Assembly: GCF_000801955.1 (NCBI RefSeq)
Contig: NZ_JSZO01000030.1
Location: 1-64,000, forward strand
Length of the DNA: 64,000 bases
Reading direction: 5' to 3'
Source of the DNA: Ralstonia sp. A12
Lineage (GTDB): Bacteria; Pseudomonadota; Gammaproteobacteria; Burkholderiales; Burkholderiaceae
Made by a program: the position numbers and the translations under genes. Positions 1-7,876 of the stretch are shown here, in pieces. The notes beneath the pieces are model-generated. The model saw only the letters and a list, made by a program, of their open reading frames with translations. It had not been told where the DNA came from and did no database searches. Position 1 is the first letter of the stretch. The number at the start of each line of letters is the position of its first letter.

Positions 1-15
1 AGAAAGGCGCGCCCG

Positions 16-131
16 ATGCGGCGAAAGACTCCTTGAATTTCCGTGACCGGGCGGAGGCGGGGAAAACTCGCTTCGCTCAAACAGTTCCCCGCCTTTTTTC
101 CGCCCGCTCACAAAAATTCAAGGCGCCGCAT
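16..131. repeat. Long imperfect hairpin element
   Basis: This is a 116-bp interrupted palindrome. The arms pair in blocks: 16-23 with 124-131, 31-40 with 114-123, 48-55 with 99-106 and 56-64 with 85-93. The central loop is about 20 nt (65-84). One arm has an unpaired T-run at 94-98, so the centre could also act as a terminator on the plus strand. No ORF of recognisable family lies here. The structure suggests a dispersed intergenic palindromic repeat or a non-autonomous mobile hairpin. Its copy number in the genome cannot be judged from this window. Confidence 0.6.
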
Positions 132-196
132 AGGGCAGGGTACGGCCAAACCGTCTGAGTGCATGTGTTGGTGCCGGAGCGTGCCTGATGTGCCAA

Positions 197-235
197 AGAA
201 AAACGCCACCGTGTTGTTTGCGGTGGCGTTTCTTT
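197..235 (-). terminator. Rho-independent terminator after the penicillin acylase gene
   Basis: An 11-bp perfect stem (201-211 with 221-231) has a 9-nt loop. Read on the minus strand it is followed by a short T-rich tract. It sits 18 bp beyond the acylase stop codon. The plus-strand side also has T residues at 230-236, so it may work in both directions. Confidence 0.75.
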
Positions 236-248
236 TTGAGCGTGCGAC

Positions 249-2699
249 TTACTTCGCGGGCACTAGATGCACGCGCGACTCCGTCGCGGCTTCCACTGCC
301 TTGCGCGAATACAGCAGCGGGAAGTATTCGCCCTTGAGCCACAGCGGTGCGAGGTCGCGGTAGTGCGGGCTGTCGGGGTTGCCGGACTGGCCGGGCAGGT
401 TGACGGCGCGGGAGTTGTCCCAGTTGCCGACATCCACCACCGTGCGGAACGACGGGCCGTTGGTCTGCAGGAAATCGCTCGCGCGGTACGTCGATTGATT
501 GGGCGTGTACGGGCTGCCGCCTTCCGGTGTCGGGCCGACGTTGAGCTTGCCACGCGTAGCTTCATCGACGATGGCCGCAAACGGATGGGCGTTCAGGTTG
601 TGGTGCAGTTCGCCCCAGTTCCACGCCTGCGGGTTCGGACCCTGGCGCTTCATCATGTCGGCCCATGCGTCTTTCAGGCTCGCGAGCAGCACGGCGTCAC
701 GTTTGGCGGCGGCCTGCTGCGGGTCTTCGCCGAACTTGCGTTCGCTGCCTTGCGGGTGCTCCAGTGTGTCGAGCATGACGGCGGTATCGGGCGCGCCCAT
801 CGCATCGGCGCCGGCCTTGGAGAGCACCGCGCTCTTGAACGCACGGCCCAGGTGATGCGTGAACCAGACCTCGTGCAGCGCAGCCTGTGGGGAATCCGCC
901 AGCATGGTCGCGTTCCAGCCCTTGAAGAGGTTGAGCGCGGCTTGCGTGTCTGCATCGCTGGAAGACAGCGGCGCCAGCAGCGCCATCAGCCGGCGCGCCG
1001 GGATCGACACCATGTCGTTCTGCAGACGCATGGAGTCTTCGATCGACACCTTGTCGAGCTTGGCAAGCACTTCGTCAATGCGTGCGTGACGTGAGCCGTT
1101 GGTCCACTCGAAGCCGAGCTTGCGCTCGCGGTATGGGTAGTCCGCCGGCAGGTTCATCTCGTTGGACGAAGTGAAGTAGCCCGACTTCGGGTTGTAGGTA
1201 CTGGGCAGTTGATCGCCGCGCCAGAAACCGGCCCACTCGTAGCGGCCGTCACCCGGCACGGGCAGCAGGCCGTCCCAGTTCGGGCGGACGGGGGCGAGGC
1301 CGCCGGGCACCCAGCCGATGTTGCCCTTGGTATCGGCATAGACCTGGTTCTCGGTGGGCGCGCCCCAGTTCAGCATCGATTGCTTGAACTGCGCGAACGT
1401 GCGCGCGCGCATGTAGCCGACTGAACCGAAATATGGCGACATGCCCGGCGACAGCCACGCCGAGCGCACCGCATACGCGCGGTGCTTCTCCGCATCGATA
1501 TAGATGACGGGGCCGTGGCGCGTGAAAGTCAGGTCGACGGGGCGGGAGGTTGCGTCGCCCGCACCACCGCGCACCTTCACGGTTTCGTGCAGTACGGTGA
1601 AGGGCTCCCAGCCGCCCTTGTAGCGGTATTCGGTGTTGTTGGCCGGGTTCAGCTCGTAAACGTAGAGGTCTTCCTGATCGATGTTGAAGATGGTCAGGCC
1701 GAAGGCGACGTGGCCGTTGTGGCCGATCGACACAGCAGGCAGCGAGGGCTCACCCGCGCCGATGACGTCGAGCGTGGGCGTGCTGATGTGGGCGATATAG
1801 CGCAGGCTCGGCGCCGAGTACGCGCGGTGCGGGTCATTGGCCATCACGGCGCGGCCGGTGGTGGACTTGCCCGGCGCGATCACCCAGTTGTTGCTGCCCT
1901 CCATCGTCTCTTCGAGGTTGGTGGCGGCAGCTGCAGACACGGTAGGCGTGCTGTCGATGTCCACGCCCTTCAGCGATTCCGGCGTGAGTTTCACGCCTTG
2001 CGTGGCGAGCGTGAAGACCTTGAGCAGATCCTTCGGCAGGCATGGGTCAAGGCCCTCGGGCAACTGGGTTTGCCAGTCGGGCTGCAGGCCAAAGCGGATG
2101 GTGTCGTCTGCCAGGCTGGCCTTGCAGGCCACGTTGGCGCGCGCCACTTCTGATTGCAGGTTGCGCGTGAGGCCGTGGCTGCGGATGCGCACCACGTCTT
2201 CCGGCGCCCAGTGTGCGGGCGTGTAGTTCAGCTTGCGGAACTCGAACGGCATCTGCTCCGGGTGCTTGACCAGCCAATCGACATACGCATTGATACCGGC
2301 AACAAAGCGCGTGGCGATGCGCTGCGCATCGGGGCTGTAGTGGTTCCACTCGACCTGCATGTCACCGCGATACAGGAACAGCCGCGTGGCGCGATCCTGT
2401 TCCACGTAGGCGGGGCCGAATACTTCCGAGAGTTGCCCCAGGCCGCGGCGGCGCCAGAGGTCGATCTGGAACAGGCGGTCGCGCGCGGCATTGAAGCCTT
2501 GCGCAAAGAAGCCGTCGTCTTCGCTTTTGGCGTAGATGTGCGGTACGCCCCAGCGGTCGATCAGGATGTCGGCGGGTTTGGACAGGCCGGGCACGGTGAT
2601 TGTCTGCGTGGCAGCCTTGGGCGCGTCTTTGGCAATGGCCTGCGCAGAAATGCCGAGCGCAATGGCAGACAGCACAACGGAAAGTGAACGGATGGGCAT
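249..2699 (-). CDS. Penicillin acylase family protein (Ntn hydrolase), periplasmic
   Basis: The 816-residue product belongs to the penicillin G acylase / acyl-homoserine-lactone acylase family, which cleaves amide bonds of acylated amines. A signal peptide covers about residues 1-23. The alpha chain follows, then a spacer that ends at Gly268. Ser269 begins the SNNW motif, the N-terminal nucleophile exposed by autocatalytic cleavage, so the enzyme should mature to two chains. I chose the ATG at 2699 because it starts a clean signal peptide and has a GAGAGGAG-like ribosome site about 10 nt upstream; the frame is open 12 codons further. The substrate cannot be read from the sequence: beta-lactam side chains, AHL signals and other N-acyl compounds are all possible. 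It is followed by a strong terminator and is probably transcribed alone or from the kinase gene upstream. Confidence 0.88.
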   Translation of the reverse strand: MPIRSLSVVLSAIALGISAQAIAKDAPKAATQTITVPGLSKPADILIDRWGVPHIYAKSEDDGFFAQGFNAARDRLFQIDLWRRRGLGQLSEVFGPAYVEQDRATRLFLYRGDMQVEWNHYSPDAQRIATRFVAGINAYVDWLVKHPEQMPFEFRKLNYTPAHWAPEDVVRIRSHGLTRNLQSEVARANVACKASLADDTIRFGLQPDWQTQLPEGLDPCLPKDLLKVFTLATQGVKLTPESLKGVDIDSTPTVSAAAATNLEETMEGSNNWVIAPGKSTTGRAVMANDPHRAYSAPSLRYIAHISTPTLDVIGAGEPSLPAVSIGHNGHVAFGLTIFNIDQEDLYVYELNPANNTEYRYKGGWEPFTVLHETVKVRGGAGDATSRPVDLTFTRHGPVIYIDAEKHRAYAVRSAWLSPGMSPYFGSVGYMRARTFAQFKQSMLNWGAPTENQVYADTKGNIGWVPGGLAPVRPNWDGLLPVPGDGRYEWAGFWRGDQLPSTYNPKSGYFTSSNEMNLPADYPYRERKLGFEWTNGSRHARIDEVLAKLDKVSIEDSMRLQNDMVSIPARRLMALLAPLSSSDADTQAALNLFKGWNATMLADSPQAALHEVWFTHHLGRAFKSAVLSKAGADAMGAPDTAVMLDTLEHPQGSERKFGEDPQQAAAKRDAVLLASLKDAWADMMKRQGPNPQAWNWGELHHNLNAHPFAAIVDEATRGKLNVGPTPEGGSPYTPNQSTYRASDFLQTNGPSFRTVVDVGNWDNSRAVNLPGQSGNPDSPHYRDLAPLWLKGEYFPLLYSRKAVEAATESRVHLVPAK

Positions 2700-2967
2700 G
2701 GCGATGCAGTCTCCTCTCTGAGCCCGGAATGCCAATGCAGCCCGAGGTGGGGTGCAGGATTCAGGCGTTCTTATGGGTACGACAGACAGCCGCGAGCGCG
2801 GCTGATGGGAAGGGCAAGCTGGCCGATCGGTAGAGCAGGATGCTGGGAACTGCTAGGGGAGAGATGCCCACCGACCGGCACAGACGCCCAGTATGCGGAT
2901 GCGCGCACACGCGCGCCAATGACTTTTGTTCGGTCAACCATTCCGTCAAGGCATGGCTGCATGCGGA

Positions 2968-5040
2968 TCAGGCCAGTGTTTCTGGGCCCATCTTGCGACG
3001 CACGTTGGCGGCCAGCACGTGGCCCAGCTCACCGGGGAAGATCGGCTTGGTGATGACGGATTGGTAACCGGCCTCCTTGGCCGCCTTCAACCGGATCGGG
3101 TCGGCAAAAGCCGTGACGGCGATGGCAGGCAGGTCGACCATGCCACTCGCGCGCACGGCACGCACAAGCTGCATGCCATCCATGCCGGGCATGGCGAGAT
3201 CACTGACCAGCGCATCGAAGGGGTAATCCGCGGTGGCTTGCTCCAGCGCCTCGAGTGCGGCTGGCCCGTTGGATACGGTGACGACTTCAGCGCCGTAGCG
3301 CTCGAGCATCAGCGCAATCACGCCGAGCGATTCCGGGTTGTCGTCCACGGCCAGCACGCGCATGCCATCCAGCGCGGGGGCCGACGTGCCCGACACGAAA
3401 CCGGGCACGCGGCCCGCCTGCTCATCCGGTTGCGTGGCGTGCAGCGGCAGCGTGACAGCCATCATGGTGCCGTGATTGACTCCGCTGCTGGCCGCGGTAA
3501 TGCGCCCGTGGTGCAGTTCGACCAGTTGCTTGGCGATCGACAGCCCCAGGCCGAGGCCACCGTGCCGCCGCGTGTTGGACAGATCCGCCTGCTGGAAGCG
3601 ATCGAAGATATGCGGCAGGAATGCCGGCTCAATGCCGATGCCGGTATCACGCACCGTAGCCACCACGCCTTCCGGCGCCGGGTGTACCGACAACCGGACG
3701 TGTCCACCCTCGGGCGTGAACTTGACGGCGTTGGCCAGCAGGTTCCAGAACACCTGTTTCAGGCGGCCCGCATCACCTTGCAGCAGCGGTACGGGCAGGT
3801 ATTCGGTGTCGATGCTGATCTGCTTCTGGCGCGCCATCGGCTCAATGGTTTCCTTGGCGCGCTCCATCACGTCGGCCAAATCCACCGGCCCGACCTCCAG
3901 CGGCACTTTGCCGGAGAGGATGGCCGACATGTCGAGCAGGTCGTCGATCAGGTGGACCTGCGTACGGGCGCTGCGCTCGATGGCCGCCATGCCGCGCTTG
4001 AACATGGCCTCGTCGTAGGCGCGCATGTTCAGCAACTGCGCCCAGCCCAGCACGGCATTGAGCGGCGTGCGCAGTTCGTGGCTGACGGTGGCCAGGAAGT
4101 CGTCTTTCAGGCGGCTGGCGCGTTCGGCTTCTTCGCGTGCACGCGATTCGGCTTCGAGCAACTGTGCACGGCGTGCTTCGGCCTGGCGGCGCTCGCTGAT
4201 GTCGATGACGGCGTTGGTCAGGCCGACGATTTCGCCGGCCTCGTCGCGCAGGGGCATGACCACCACGTCGTAGACCACACGCTGCGTATGCCGGCGGCGG
4301 AAGGCGAATTCCACCCGCGTGGGCGTGCCGGTGGCAATCACGCGTTGGCCCGCTTCCGTCAGGCGTGCAGCGGCACGGCGGCCGAACACTTCGCGCACGG
4401 TGCGCCCCATCAACTGCTCAGGCTGCAAGCCGAACACGGGGTTGTGCACCCAGGTGAAGTGCATCGTGTTGTCGACGTCATAGACCGAGATGGGCGAGGC
4501 CTGCAGCGCCGCCAGCAGGCGCTGTTGCGATACGCGTTGCAGTGTTTCCGCCCGGGCGCGGCGTTCCGCACCGGCGCGGGCGCGGCGCAACTGTTCGCAC
4601 AGCAGGCAGATCAACAGCGCGCCCGCCGCGAACACGCTGAGCTGCACCGGCGTGAGGTTGGCGGGCGGCACCGCTTGCAGTTCGACCAGTCCAGCAAACA
4701 GCAGGGCATACGTGGCAATGGCGGCAATGCCCGGCCAGAAACCGCCGTACCAGGCGGCAATCGTCACCACCGGAAACGCCAGATAGAACGGCAGGCGGAT
4801 GCCCACGGCCGATTCCAGCATCAGCCGCCCGAACGTACCGACCACAGCCGCCCCGATCGCCACCAGCCAGGCGGATGGGCGGATAGCCGGCGAGACGTTC
4901 AGCCCGCTGCCGCTGAATGGCCCGGGGTCGGGCATACGCTCAGCCGGCGCGGGTGGGGGCGTCGGGCGTGCAGGGCGCCCGGCGCGGGCAGGGCGCGCGT
5001 CCAGTGGAGTGCGAGAAGGAGGATGCAGGATGAACTTCAC
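2968..5040 (-). CDS. Hybrid sensor histidine kinase with PAS and receiver domains
   Basis: This is a membrane sensor kinase of 690 residues. Order: a Pro/Arg-rich N-terminus, membrane helices at about 55-150 (DUF4118-like, as in KdpD-type sensors), a PAS domain at about 170-285, a HisKA domain with phospho-accepting His321 in SHELRTP, a HATPase domain with intact N box (NAVKF) and G boxes (DTGIGI, GLGLGLSIAKQ), and a C-terminal receiver with phospho-acceptor Asp614 (SDLAMPG). The internal receiver makes it a hybrid kinase that needs a phosphotransfer partner or signals by itself; no partner lies next door. The start is uncertain. The GTG at 5040 gives the full length; an ATG at 4935 would drop the 35-residue Pro-rich lead. 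Neither has a clear ribosome site. The ligand is unknown. Confidence 0.85.
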   Translation of the reverse strand: MKFILHPPSRTPLDARPARAGRPARPTPPPAPAERMPDPGPFSGSGLNVSPAIRPSAWLVAIGAAVVGTFGRLMLESAVGIRLPFYLAFPVVTIAAWYGGFWPGIAAIATYALLFAGLVELQAVPPANLTPVQLSVFAAGALLICLLCEQLRRARAGAERRARAETLQRVSQQRLLAALQASPISVYDVDNTMHFTWVHNPVFGLQPEQLMGRTVREVFGRRAAARLTEAGQRVIATGTPTRVEFAFRRRHTQRVVYDVVVMPLRDEAGEIVGLTNAVIDISERRQAEARRAQLLEAESRAREEAERASRLKDDFLATVSHELRTPLNAVLGWAQLLNMRAYDEAMFKRGMAAIERSARTQVHLIDDLLDMSAILSGKVPLEVGPVDLADVMERAKETIEPMARQKQISIDTEYLPVPLLQGDAGRLKQVFWNLLANAVKFTPEGGHVRLSVHPAPEGVVATVRDTGIGIEPAFLPHIFDRFQQADLSNTRRHGGLGLGLSIAKQLVELHHGRITAASSGVNHGTMMAVTLPLHATQPDEQAGRVPGFVSGTSAPALDGMRVLAVDDNPESLGVIALMLERYGAEVVTVSNGPAALEALEQATADYPFDALVSDLAMPGMDGMQLVRAVRASGMVDLPAIAVTAFADPIRLKAAKEAGYQSVITKPIFPGELGHVLAANVRRKMGPETLA

Positions 5041-5194
5041 GATCCGGCGCGGCAGAACAGAGCAGCCAAAGGTGACTCAGCATATGAACTCGCCGCCGCC
5101 GATGCCATCGGGGTTTCGCTGACATGCCTGCCAGAGGGCGGCCGATTTGGCGCCAGATCCCTGCCCGGGCCAATAGCGGCGCGGATGTGCAGCC

Positions 5195-6529
5195 TTACCC
5201 CCCTGACGAGGGGGGTGTTGGATGCGGCGGATGCGGGTCGCGCAGGCGGTCCCGATTCGTGAGGTCGGGAAACAGGCGCATCCAGATCGCCACCACCAGC
5301 AGCGTGCCGAGCGCGCCCACCACCACCGAGGCCACCGGCCCCAGCAGACCGGCCAACATGCCCGACTCGAACTCGCCCAATTGGTTGGACGCGCCCACAA
5401 AGACTGAGTTGACCGCACTCACGCGCCCGCGCATCGCATCGGGCGTATCGAGCTGCACCAGCGAGGTCCGGATCACCACGCTGATCATGTCTGACGCGCC
5501 CAGCACCACCAGCGCCAGCATCGATAGCGGCAGCCAGCGCGACACCCCGAACACCAGCGTTGCCAGCCCAAAGACCGCCACGGCAGTGAACATGATCTTG
5601 CCCACGCGCTGCTCCAGCGGCCGATGCGCGAGGAAGAGCGCCATCCCGAGCGCGCCCACTGCCGGCGCAGAACGCAGCAGCCCCAGCCCCCACGCCTGCG
5701 TGCCGAGGATGTCGCGCGCGTAGATTGGCAGCAGCGCAGTTGCGCCGCCCAGCAGCACGGCAAACAGGTCGAGCGAAATGGCGCCCAGCACTACCGGCCG
5801 CCCTTTGATGAAGGCGATGCCCGCGAACAGCGATTGCAGGCTCACCGGCGTGCTGACCGGTACCACGCGCTCCATGCGTACGAAGACTAGCAGTAGGTGT
5901 GCAAGCAGAAAGAGCCCGGCCGCCGTGGCATACACCACCGGCGCGCCGGCCACATACAGAAACCCGCCCAGCGCTGGCCCCAGGATGACGCCGGTCTGCC
6001 CGGCCGAACTGGACAGCGCCACCGCGCGCGGCAACGCCGGCGGCGGCACCAGCGATGGCAGCAGCGCCTGCAGTGTCGGCGTCTCGAACGCACGCATTGC
6101 GCCTATCACCACCACGCACAGGAAGATCGGCTGCACGCCGGCGTGCCCGTTGAACGCCATGATGGACAGCGTCACCGCCACCAGCGCCTCGATGGCCTGG
6201 CACGCGCGCACTACGCGGCGGCGGTCGTAGCGATCGGCGATATGGCCCGAGGCCAGCACCAGCAGCACCGAAGGCAGGAACTGGGCAAGCCCAACCAACC
6301 CGAGCACATAGGCGCTGCGCGTGAGGTCGTAGATCTGCCAGCCGACCGCCACGCCAAACATCTGGTAGGCGAAGGTGGTGGATAGCCTGGTGAACCAGAA
6401 CAGCCGGAAGGCGGGGTAGGAGAAGGGCGCGTGCGACAGTGCGGTCGCTGGATGAGCAGGCGCGGAAGACGAGGAAAGACCGGCGTCGCCAGACACAGTG
6501 AATGCTGCCGGCAAGCCGGCAATCTGCAA
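5195..6529 (-). CDS. MFS transporter, EntS-like exporter family
   Basis: The product (about 444 residues) has twelve predicted hydrophobic helices and the MFS loop motif GHIADRYDRRR between helices 2 and 3. A second loop after helix 8 reads DTPDAMRGRVSAV. This pattern matches the enterobactin-exporter-like (DUF894) branch of the major facilitator superfamily, so export of a small molecule is the likely role. The first in-frame start is a TTG at 6529; a GTG at 6496 is an alternative, and no ATG precedes the first helix. The last codons and the stop fall inside a C/G-rich hairpin. It ends about 155 bp upstream of the kinase gene and may be cotranscribed with it. Confidence 0.8.
   Translation of the reverse strand: MQIAGLPAAFTVSGDAGLSSSSAPAHPATALSHAPFSYPAFRLFWFTRLSTTFAYQMFGVAVGWQIYDLTRSAYVLGLVGLAQFLPSVLLVLASGHIADRYDRRRVVRACQAIEALVAVTLSIMAFNGHAGVQPIFLCVVVIGAMRAFETPTLQALLPSLVPPPALPRAVALSSSAGQTGVILGPALGGFLYVAGAPVVYATAAGLFLLAHLLLVFVRMERVVPVSTPVSLQSLFAGIAFIKGRPVVLGAISLDLFAVLLGGATALLPIYARDILGTQAWGLGLLRSAPAVGALGMALFLAHRPLEQRVGKIMFTAVAVFGLATLVFGVSRWLPLSMLALVVLGASDMISVVIRTSLVQLDTPDAMRGRVSAVNSVFVGASNQLGEFESGMLAGLLGPVASVVVGALGTLLVVAIWMRLFPDLTNRDRLRDPHPPHPTPPSSGG
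5197..5222 (-). terminator. G/C hairpin spanning the MFS stop codon
   Basis: On the plus strand ACCCCCCTGACGAGGGGGGT forms a short hairpin that covers the last codons and stop of the minus-strand MFS gene. There is no good T-run after it, so it may act as an mRNA-end stabiliser and not as a full terminator. Confidence 0.35.
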
Positions 6530-6685
6530 AAGTGATGAACGGAATGCCCGTCATCGTAACGGATGCCGACCGCCAGCGGCCGCCCGTGCGAGCGCCGGCT
6601 TGGAAAAATGGACGGCAAACCATTACAGGAACTTTCACCATGACCAGCGCCCGCAAGCTGAAGGCCGTTTGGCTGAACCGCGTGC

Positions 6686-6955
6686 TCAGATGGTCAGCAT
6701 GACGCTGAGCAGTTGACGCGCAACAGCCTTGAAGTCGCCCTGCGGCGAATAGGTGGACAGGGATTTGCCCTGATGTTTGACCGTGACGATGCCGTTGCGG
6801 GCCGAGTAGGTGGCCTCGATGCGGCGGCCGCCGCGTTCGATATGGAAGGCAACGGTTTCGGCCAGCAGGCGCGAAGTATCAGACGACGTGCCCGACGATG
6901 CAGACGTGCGGGGATGCGGGTGCGAGGCGATAGCTTGTTGGGCGGGGTGGCGCAT
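6686..6955 (-). CDS. Small protein of unknown function (89 aa)
   Basis: I do not recognise this family. The 89-residue product has no signal peptide or membrane helix. Residues 1-30 are Ser/Thr/His-rich and probably disordered. The rest reads like a small beta-rich fold followed by a helix (RGGRRIEATYSARNG, then DFKAVARQLLSVMLTI). A strong ribosome site (AGAGGAGG) lies 5 nt before the ATG, which is the main support for a real gene. It lies between the MFS gene and the mobile-looking element at 7288 and appears monocistronic. Confidence 0.6.
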   Translation of the reverse strand: MRHPAQQAIASHPHPRTSASSGTSSDTSRLLAETVAFHIERGGRRIEATYSARNGIVTVKHQGKSLSTYSPQGDFKAVARQLLSVMLTI

Positions 6956-7287
6956 GGCGCCTCCTCTAGGGGGACACGGGTGATCTACCTAAGGCACGTT
7001 CTGTGCCAACGGTGGAACGCCGTGATGTCATGCAAAAGCCGCGCAGGGTACCCGCGCAATATGACAGTTCAAGCGGGTGCCTCGGTTGGGTTTGACGCGC
7101 TGCGTCGGTCGGCGTGACAAGCTTTGTCAAATTTGTGAACGCAATTAACCGCCAGGCATTCAGCACGTCCACCAAAAAATGGGCTGGCAGAGTGGGGCCG
7201 CAGCAGCCATTCTGGTAAGTGACGTGGCGCACGCTCTGTCGTGAGCGCGTTCAGCGTGCAGTCTGCGGGAGACCTTCTGCACGACAC

Positions 7288-7554
7288 TAGGGTCTGTGGG
7301 CATATAAACGTGCGCACGTTGGCCCGAGCGGGGCCAGATGCGCGAAGGACGCCGCCGCAAAGGGTCATTCCCTTTGCAAGGCGCTCCGACAAAGCAGATG
7401 GCCCCGCTCGGGCCAACCCGGAGGGCAAGGCACAGATGGGCCGCATGGCGTCGTTACGGCCAGCTTGCTTAGCTGGCTAAGCGGCGCCGTCCGCGCCTAG
7501 CCCTGCGACCCATCCGTGCCTTGCGTGCGCACGTTTATATGTCCACAGACCCTA
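7288..7554. mobile_element. MITE-like element with 31-bp terminal inverted repeats
   Basis: Left end 7288-7318 and right end 7524-7554 are inverted copies differing at one base (G7300 versus T7542). The shared end begins TAGGGTCTGTGG and continues through CATATAAACGTGCGCACG. If the ends are taken as GGGTCTGT, the element is flanked by TA on both sides, a 2-bp target-duplication pattern seen with IS630/Tc1-type and some IS5-group elements. The inside has no ORF of recognisable family and folds into two further hairpins. In the first, 7319-7335 pairs with 7400-7416 (17 bp) around a small 7357-7364/7370-7377 stem. In the second, 7425-7440 pairs imperfectly with 7510-7525. Its right end stops 10 bp before the dodecin ribosome site, so it supplies that gene's upstream region. 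Confidence 0.7.
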
Positions 7555-7572
7555 AACCAACATGGAGGCGAT

Positions 7573-7821
7573 ATGGGTTCCCATACCTACAAGATGATCG
7601 AACTGGTGGGGTCTTCGCCGGAGTCGAGCGATGCGGCCATTCGCAACGCCGTCGCCCGGGCAGGCGAGACGCTGAAGTACCTGGACTGGTTTGAAGTGCT
7701 TGAGACGCGCGGCCACCTCGTGGACGGCAAGATTGCCCACTGGCAGGTGACGATCAAGGTGGGGATGCGGCTGGAGAGCCTGGTGAGCGAGAAGCCCGCC
7801 AGCAAGAAGAAAGGCAAGTAG
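7573..7821 (+). CDS. Dodecin family flavin-binding protein
   Basis: The product is 82 residues, close to the usual dodecin size of about 70 plus a Lys-rich tail. Dodecins form hollow dodecamers that bind riboflavin, FMN or related flavins between stacked tryptophans. The pattern seen is the helix after SSPESSDAAIRNAV, the conserved Trp in YLDWFEVLETRG, the HLVDGKIAHWQVTIKVGMRL strands, and then KKKGK. The start at 7573 is set by GGAGG five nt upstream; an ATG at 7516 lies inside the mobile element's terminal repeat and is unlikely. A terminator follows 12 bp after the stop. Confidence 0.85.
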   Translation: MGSHTYKMIELVGSSPESSDAAIRNAVARAGETLKYLDWFEVLETRGHLVDGKIAHWQVTIKVGMRLESLVSEKPASKKKGK

Positions 7822-7828
7822 GCAAAGA

Positions 7829-7856
7829 AAAAGGCAGCCCGGAGGCTGCCTTTCTC
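7829..7856. terminator. Bidirectional terminator between dodecin and phosphoesterase genes
   Basis: A perfect 7-bp stem GGCAGCC/GGCTGCC (7833-7839, 7844-7850) has the tetraloop CGGA. An A-run lies before it and TTTCT after it, so it suits both the plus-strand dodecin gene and the converging minus-strand phosphoesterase gene. Confidence 0.8.
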
Positions 7857-7876
7857 ATTAGGACCACGCTGCAGCG

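Noticed and set aside
2926-5262. A 778-codon open frame opposite the hybrid kinase gene
   Set aside because: Antisense to a gene with intact kinase and receiver motifs; its translation is His/Arg/Gln-rich without any domain, a common effect of high GC.
6640-6702. A 20-codon plus-strand ORF with an AGGAA ribosome-like site
   Set aside because: Too short to judge and overlaps the end of the minus-strand small gene; no family resemblance.
7516-7572. An upstream ATG for the dodecin gene
   Set aside because: It lies inside the terminal inverted repeat of the mobile-looking element and has no ribosome site; the ATG at 7573 has GGAGG and gives normal family length.
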